DNA of 55,833 bases from an uncultured Clostridia bacterium (GTDB lineage Bacteria; Bacillota; Clostridia; Christensenellales; Aristaeellaceae): contig CAMJPQ010000015.1 of NCBI GenBank assembly GCA_946407745.1, positions 1 to 55,833 of the forward strand, written 5' to 3'. Made by a program: the position numbers and the translations under genes. Position 1 is the stretch's first letter; each line of letters begins with the position of its first letter. Positions 52,437 through 55,833 of the stretch are shown piece by piece. Below the pieces are notes generated by a model. That model was not told the origin of the DNA. It did not search any database and saw only the letters and a program-made list of their open reading frames with translations.

Positions 52437-53512
52437 GCGTTTTGCCCTCTCCTGTAGTCGTGATACCACTGCGCGAACCTGCGCAGTCCCTCGCGGATGC
52501 CGATGGACGGGCGGAAGCCGTAATCCTCCTCTAGGGCGCGGCTGTCGGCATAGGTCACCGGCACGTCGCCTGGTTGCATGCCCACCAGGCGGCGGTGGGC
52601 CTCGAAATCGTAATCCGGAGGCAGCACGCCCGCGCGCACCAGCTCCTCCTGCAGCACGGTCACAAAGTCCAGCAGGTTTTCCGGTGTGCCGCCGCCGATG
52701 TTGTACACGGCGTAGGGCGGCAGCGGCAGGCCGTCCTCTCCGGTGCGCTGCTCCGGCGCGCCCTGCATCACCCGCAGCACACCCTCCACGATGTCATCCA
52801 CAAAGGTGAAGTCGCGCTTGCAGTTGCCATAGTTGAAAATGGAAATGGTTTCGCCGCGCACCAGCTTTTCCGTGGCGGAAAAATAGAACATATCCGGCCG
52901 GCCTGCGGGGCCGTACACCGTGAAGAACCTGAGCCCCGTGCAGGGAATGCGGTACAGCTTGGCATAGCTGTGCGCCAGCAGCTCATTGCTCTTTTTGGTG
53001 GCGGCATACAGGCTCACGGGGTTGTCGACCTTGTCCTCGGTGGAAAAGGGTACCTTTTTGTTGCCGCCGTACACCGAGGAGGAGGAGGCGTAAACTAGGT
53101 GTTCCACCGGGTGGTGGCGGCAGGCCTCCAGTATGTTGAAAAAGCCGATGAGATTGCTCTCAATATACACATCCGGGTGATCGATGGAATAGCGCACACC
53201 CGCCTGGGCAGCCAGGTTGACCACCACCTGGGGTTGCCAGGTGGAGAAAACCTCCTCAATCAGCGCCTTGTCGGCAATGCTGCCGCGGATGAAGACATGC
53301 CGCACGGGGGAGGTCGCGGCCGCCTGCTCGATCAGCGAGAGGCGGTATTCCTTTAGCGCGGGGTCGTAGTAATCGTTCATGCTGTCCAGGCTGACGATGA
53401 CGCCGCTGTCCATCTCCCGAAGCAGACGGAGAACCAGGTTCGCGCCGATAAAGCCGGGGGAGCCGGTGACCAGTACGGTTTTCCCGCTCAGGGAAACAGG
53501 TGTTTTTGACAT
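52433..53512 (-). CDS. UDP-glucuronate 4-epimerase-like NAD-dependent epimerase
   Basis: Extended SDR that interconverts nucleotide sugars at C4. The 359-residue protein has VTGSPGFIGANL, DSMNDYYDPALKEYRL (a hallmark of UDP-glucuronate epimerases), NLAAQAGVRYSI, SSSSVYGGN and the catalytic YAATKKSNE. GLRFFTVYGPAGRPDM closes the active site. ATG 53512 has GGAG about 10 bases upstream. A role in interconverting UDP-glucuronate and UDP-galacturonate is likely; UDP-GlcNAc or UDP-Glc epimerisation is possible. Confidence 0.88.
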   Translation of the reverse strand: MSKTPVSLSGKTVLVTGSPGFIGANLVLRLLREMDSGVIVSLDSMNDYYDPALKEYRLSLIEQAAATSPVRHVFIRGSIADKALIEEVFSTWQPQVVVNLAAQAGVRYSIDHPDVYIESNLIGFFNILEACRHHPVEHLVYASSSSVYGGNKKVPFSTEDKVDNPVSLYAATKKSNELLAHSYAKLYRIPCTGLRFFTVYGPAGRPDMFYFSATEKLVRGETISIFNYGNCKRDFTFVDDIVEGVLRVMQGAPEQRTGEDGLPLPPYAVYNIGGGTPENLLDFVTVLQEELVRAGVLPPDYDFEAHRRLVGMQPGDVPVTYADSRALEEDYGFRPSIGIREGLRRFAQWYHDYRRGQNA

Positions 53513-53546
53513 GATGATCCACTCTCCGTTTACAGTTCTCCGGCGC

Positions 53547-54863
53547 TCACTGCGCCAGCTCAAATTCGCATTCGCCCGCCAGGTCGCCGTTGTAGAACCA
53601 CTGCACCTTCCAGGTGCCGTAGGGGTCGTCGAGGTACCCGGCGCCATCGGTCAGCGTGGCGGTCAAATCAGCGTTCCACACGTCGCGCTCCAGCCCGGGC
53701 ATGTACAGGAAGCCCGCCGCTTCGCAGATGGTGCTTCCGTTCGGCGCGGTCAGCGCGATGATCAGCCGCTCGCTGATTTCGCGGTCCGTTTCGTACAGGG
53801 AAATCACCTGCAGGTAGGCCTTCGCGCCGTCCTGCAGCGCACTGAGGGATACGGGGCTTTGCAGCGGCACCTCTTCGTCGGGGGCGTATTCTCTGCCAGC
53901 CCAGGTGAACCACGCGCCTTCCTCGCGGTAGCCGTAGCGGTCCACTGTGCCGGGCAGCGGCATGTCAAAGCGCTGCGGGGTGTGAAGGGACGGGCTGTGT
54001 GACACCTCGCCGGGCAGGGCCTGCAGCCACATGGCATAGCTGTGGCCGGGCACGGCGGGCACGCTGAAGGAATTGCCGCTGGTTTCGTAGTAGATAAAAT
54101 ATGTGTTGGCAAGGTCGAATGAATAGATGCGCCAGCCTTCCGCGCTTTCGGCGGCCTCGGGCAGCCGGATGCTCATCATCCCGGCATCCGCTGTGATGGT
54201 AAAGCCGGTCACAAAGCCCTCGCTGTCCTCGGCCGGGGCGCCGCTTGCATCGGCGAGGCGCACCTCGCGCGCACTCTCATGCTCCAGCGCGTTCAGCGCC
54301 GACAGGATGTCCATGCCGATCCACGTAAAGGGCCGCTCGCCGTATTTGGCGGTGAGCACCAGCGCCTGTTCATCGTCCCCGGTGAAGAGTACCGCGCCGG
54401 GCAGTGTGTCCTGGCTGAGGGTGACCAGGCAGACATCCAGGCCGTCCACCGCGGCGGCGGATACGCTCACCGGCGCGCCCCAGATCCAGTCCTGCCCCAC
54501 GCTCAGCGCGTCAAAGCTGGTGAGGGCGGATGGGGAAAAGCGCGAGACAGCGATATCCAGCCCGCTGCCGGCCTCGGGGCCGGTGTACAAAACCAGCGCG
54601 CCGGTGGAGCCCACCCGCCAAGCACTGAGCACGGGCCACTGGCCGTCGTCGCCGGAGAGCAGCAGGGCGTCCCCGTCGCGCACCTCGCCTGCGCCTAAAA
54701 AGACTGCCACATCCTCGTCACTGGTACAGAACATTGCCGTGCCGCTCAGTGCCCAGCTGTCACCGGTGCCGCGGTACAGGCTGTAGACGGGCGAATCCGC
54801 CAGCGCGCCCGCGGCCAGGCAGCACAGCAGCGCGGCAAAAAGTACAGTCAGCGCTCGTTTCAT
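53547..54863 (-). CDS. Secreted protein of unknown function in the sugar-nucleotide operon
   Basis: No family recognised. The 438-residue product has a signal peptide (MKRALTVLFAALLCCLAAGALADS) without lipobox. The mature N-terminal half (about 25-200) looks like a trypsin-type or beta-propeller-like strand-rich region with SGTAMFCTSDEDVAVFLG, GSTGALVLYTG and GAVLFTGDDEQALVL. The C-terminal part (about 225-438) has two immunoglobulin-like modules (WRIYSFDLANTYFIYYETSG; GTWKVQWFYNGDLAGECEF). The opening resembles a trypsin-like domain but no His-Asp-Ser triad can be assigned. ATG 54863 follows GGAGG. A secreted protein between cytosolic sugar-nucleotide genes is unexpected. Confidence 0.72.
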   Translation of the reverse strand: MKRALTVLFAALLCCLAAGALADSPVYSLYRGTGDSWALSGTAMFCTSDEDVAVFLGAGEVRDGDALLLSGDDGQWPVLSAWRVGSTGALVLYTGPEAGSGLDIAVSRFSPSALTSFDALSVGQDWIWGAPVSVSAAAVDGLDVCLVTLSQDTLPGAVLFTGDDEQALVLTAKYGERPFTWIGMDILSALNALEHESAREVRLADASGAPAEDSEGFVTGFTITADAGMMSIRLPEAAESAEGWRIYSFDLANTYFIYYETSGNSFSVPAVPGHSYAMWLQALPGEVSHSPSLHTPQRFDMPLPGTVDRYGYREEGAWFTWAGREYAPDEEVPLQSPVSLSALQDGAKAYLQVISLYETDREISERLIIALTAPNGSTICEAAGFLYMPGLERDVWNADLTATLTDGAGYLDDPYGTWKVQWFYNGDLAGECEFELAQ

Positions 54864-54898
54864 TGTCGTTATCCTCCGGGAAGAGTCTGCGCGGGTGA

Positions 54899-55636
54899 TC
54901 ATCGGCAGATGCCCTGATAGGTCTCCTGCGCTGCCTGGTAGCTTGCCAGGTTGCCGATGTCGTACCGGCGGCCGGGCATTTCATAGGTGTACACGGGCGT
55001 CTGGGTGGCCAGCCATGCGATGAAGCTGCCCGGGGCGTCCACGCCGCAGCCGCTGTCGATGCCCTTTTTCACCAGGGGCACGTCCTCCGCGCGGTAGAGA
55101 TAGAAGGGCGGTATGCACCAGTGCGAGCGCGGCTCGGCCGGCTTTTCCTCCATGCGAAGAATGCGGCCCTCGTCGTCAATTTCGGCCACGCCTGTTTTGC
55201 GCAGGCGGTTCACGTCCGGCTCAGAATACCGCATCACACAGCTTGCGCCCTTTTCCCGCTGGAAGCGCAGAAAGCCGGCCAGGCTGAAATCGAGCAGGTT
55301 GTCGCCGGCGATGACCAGCAGGTCGCCTGTGAGGCCCTGCTGCTCGATGGCAAACTGAATGTCCCGAACCGCGCCAAGGCGGGTCGCGTCGGTCAGCGTG
55401 CCGTCGTCCACCACGGCGATGGGCAATGTGTGCGCATGCGCCCAGGCGCTGAAATGCGGGGCAAACTTGTGGTTGGTCACCACCACATACTCGTCCACCA
55501 GGCCGGTCGCGTCGATGTCCTCCAGCAGCCAGTCCAGTATGGTCTTCTCCCGCACCTTCAAAAGCGGCTTGGGAAAGTTTTCGGTCAGCGGATACAGCCG
55601 CGTGGCATAGCCGGCGGCAAGGATCAGGCATTTCAT
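54899..55636 (-). CDS. Sugar-phosphate nucleotidyltransferase
   Basis: Transfers a nucleotide from an NTP to a sugar 1-phosphate (or a related phosphorylated alcohol). The 245-residue protein has the N-terminal signature LILAAGYATRLYPLTENFPKP, AGDNLLDFSL (metal-binding Asp) and a C-terminal PGRRYDIGN. It lacks the left-handed beta-helix acyltransferase domain of GlmU. ATG 55636 follows AGGTGA, 9 bases after the kinase gene. With the kinase upstream it should make NDP-sugar from a free monosaccharide; base and sugar specificity are not readable. Confidence 0.88.
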   Translation of the reverse strand: MKCLILAAGYATRLYPLTENFPKPLLKVREKTILDWLLEDIDATGLVDEYVVVTNHKFAPHFSAWAHAHTLPIAVVDDGTLTDATRLGAVRDIQFAIEQQGLTGDLLVIAGDNLLDFSLAGFLRFQREKGASCVMRYSEPDVNRLRKTGVAEIDDEGRILRMEEKPAEPRSHWCIPPFYLYRAEDVPLVKKGIDSGCGVDAPGSFIAWLATQTPVYTYEMPGRRYDIGNLASYQAAQETYQGICR

Positions 55637-55645
55637 TGTATCACC

Positions 55646-55833
55646 TCAAAAGCTCATGGCGACGCCGTCGGCGCTGCGGCACAGATGCACGGAATACTTG
55701 TCCGCCAGGTAGGGGAAGGCTGCCTTGTACTCGCGGCTGACCTTTTCCACCACTTTCTCCTCGAAGGCGGGGTCGACCAGCGCCATGCAGCAGCCCTTGA
55801 AGCCCGCGCCGGAGAAGCGCCCGCCGTAGATGC
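55646..55833 (-). CDS. Galactokinase-type GHMP sugar kinase (partial, C-terminal end)
   Basis: The last 62 residues are present. GGRFSGAGFKGCCMALVD is the third GHMP motif of galactokinases (usual form GARMTGAGFGGC), and the protein ends DGVAMSF. The gene begins beyond the right edge. It is the most upstream visible gene of the operon. Galactokinase is the best guess; related kinases phosphorylate galacturonate, arabinose or N-acetylgalactosamine at C1. Confidence 0.78.
   Translation of the reverse strand, partial: IYGGRFSGAGFKGCCMALVDPAFEEKVVEKVSREYKAAFPYLADKYSVHLCRSADGVAMSF

Overview
The window looks like a chromosomal segment of a high-GC member of class Clostridia (Firmicutes/Bacillota), probably a gut anaerobe of the Christensenellales/Oscillospirales kind. 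The grounds are AGGAGG-type ribosome binding sites, near-consensus sigma-A promoters with 17-bp spacers, a T-box leader, a CIRCE element, a CsoR operator, a FloA/NfeD pair, a LysRS with a C-terminal tRNA-binding domain, and DUF6273 and DUF5058 proteins. The taxonomic placement is inference. No phage, insertion sequence, CRISPR array or rRNA operon is visible. Most of the window is ordinary housekeeping chromosome with a few accessory spots.

Layout. 1-0.43 kb: start of ftsY (minus). 0.7-2.8 kb: nfeD-floA membrane microdomain operon. 2.8-6.9 kb: copper operon csoR-copA with a CopZ-like domain fused to CopA, then an RNA methyltransferase. 6.9-8.0 kb: pfkA (minus). 8.3-11.9 kb: a CAT-fold acetyltransferase, then DUF5058 protein, partner membrane protein and membrane-anchored M20 peptidase. 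12-13.4 kb: an SDR-type epimerase and tRNA-Thr(GGT). 13.6-16.3 kb: GH28 and GH105 pectin enzymes. 16.4-20.4 kb (minus): DUF177-rpmF, then a valine T-box, a small membrane protein and valS. 20.6-23.0 kb (minus): two secreted proteins. 23.0-27.9 kb (minus): complete branched-chain amino acid ABC transporter livK-H-M-G-F. 28.1-32.1 kb (minus): rpmE, then DUF1385-prmC-prfA-ttcA-like. 32.4-40.7 kb (plus): greA-lysS, then SNF2 helicase, RNase H-like exonuclease and PflX-like radical SAM protein. 40.8-43.0 kb: MATE exporter behind an attenuator-like leader, and an ADP-ribosyltransferase-like orphan. 43.2-46.7 kb: nagB, DUF308 and a TgpA-like transglutaminase. 46.8-48.9 kb (minus): uraA-pyrR behind a terminator/antiterminator leader. 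49.0-51.1 kb (minus): htpG with CIRCE. 51.1-55.8 kb (minus): six-gene operon starting before the right edge (galactokinase-type kinase, nucleotidyltransferase, secreted protein, UDP-sugar epimerase, SDR, ThuA).

How they fit together. Translation and stop-codon handling dominate (valS, lysS, rpmE, rpmF, prfA with its methylase prmC, tRNA-Thr), with glycolysis and sugar use (pfkA, nagB, GH28/GH105, sugar-nucleotide operon), amino-acid import, uracil salvage and stress or metal responses. The most useful observations are regulatory: a CsoR operator inside the csoR-copA promoter, an in-frame CopA-CopZ fusion that keeps a ribosome binding site for free CopZ, CIRCE next to htpG, and alternative RNA structures ahead of uraA and the MATE gene. 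The candidates for something less described are the DUF5058/partner/M20 triad, the YHGS orphan beside the MATE pump, and the 55-kb sugar-nucleotide operon.
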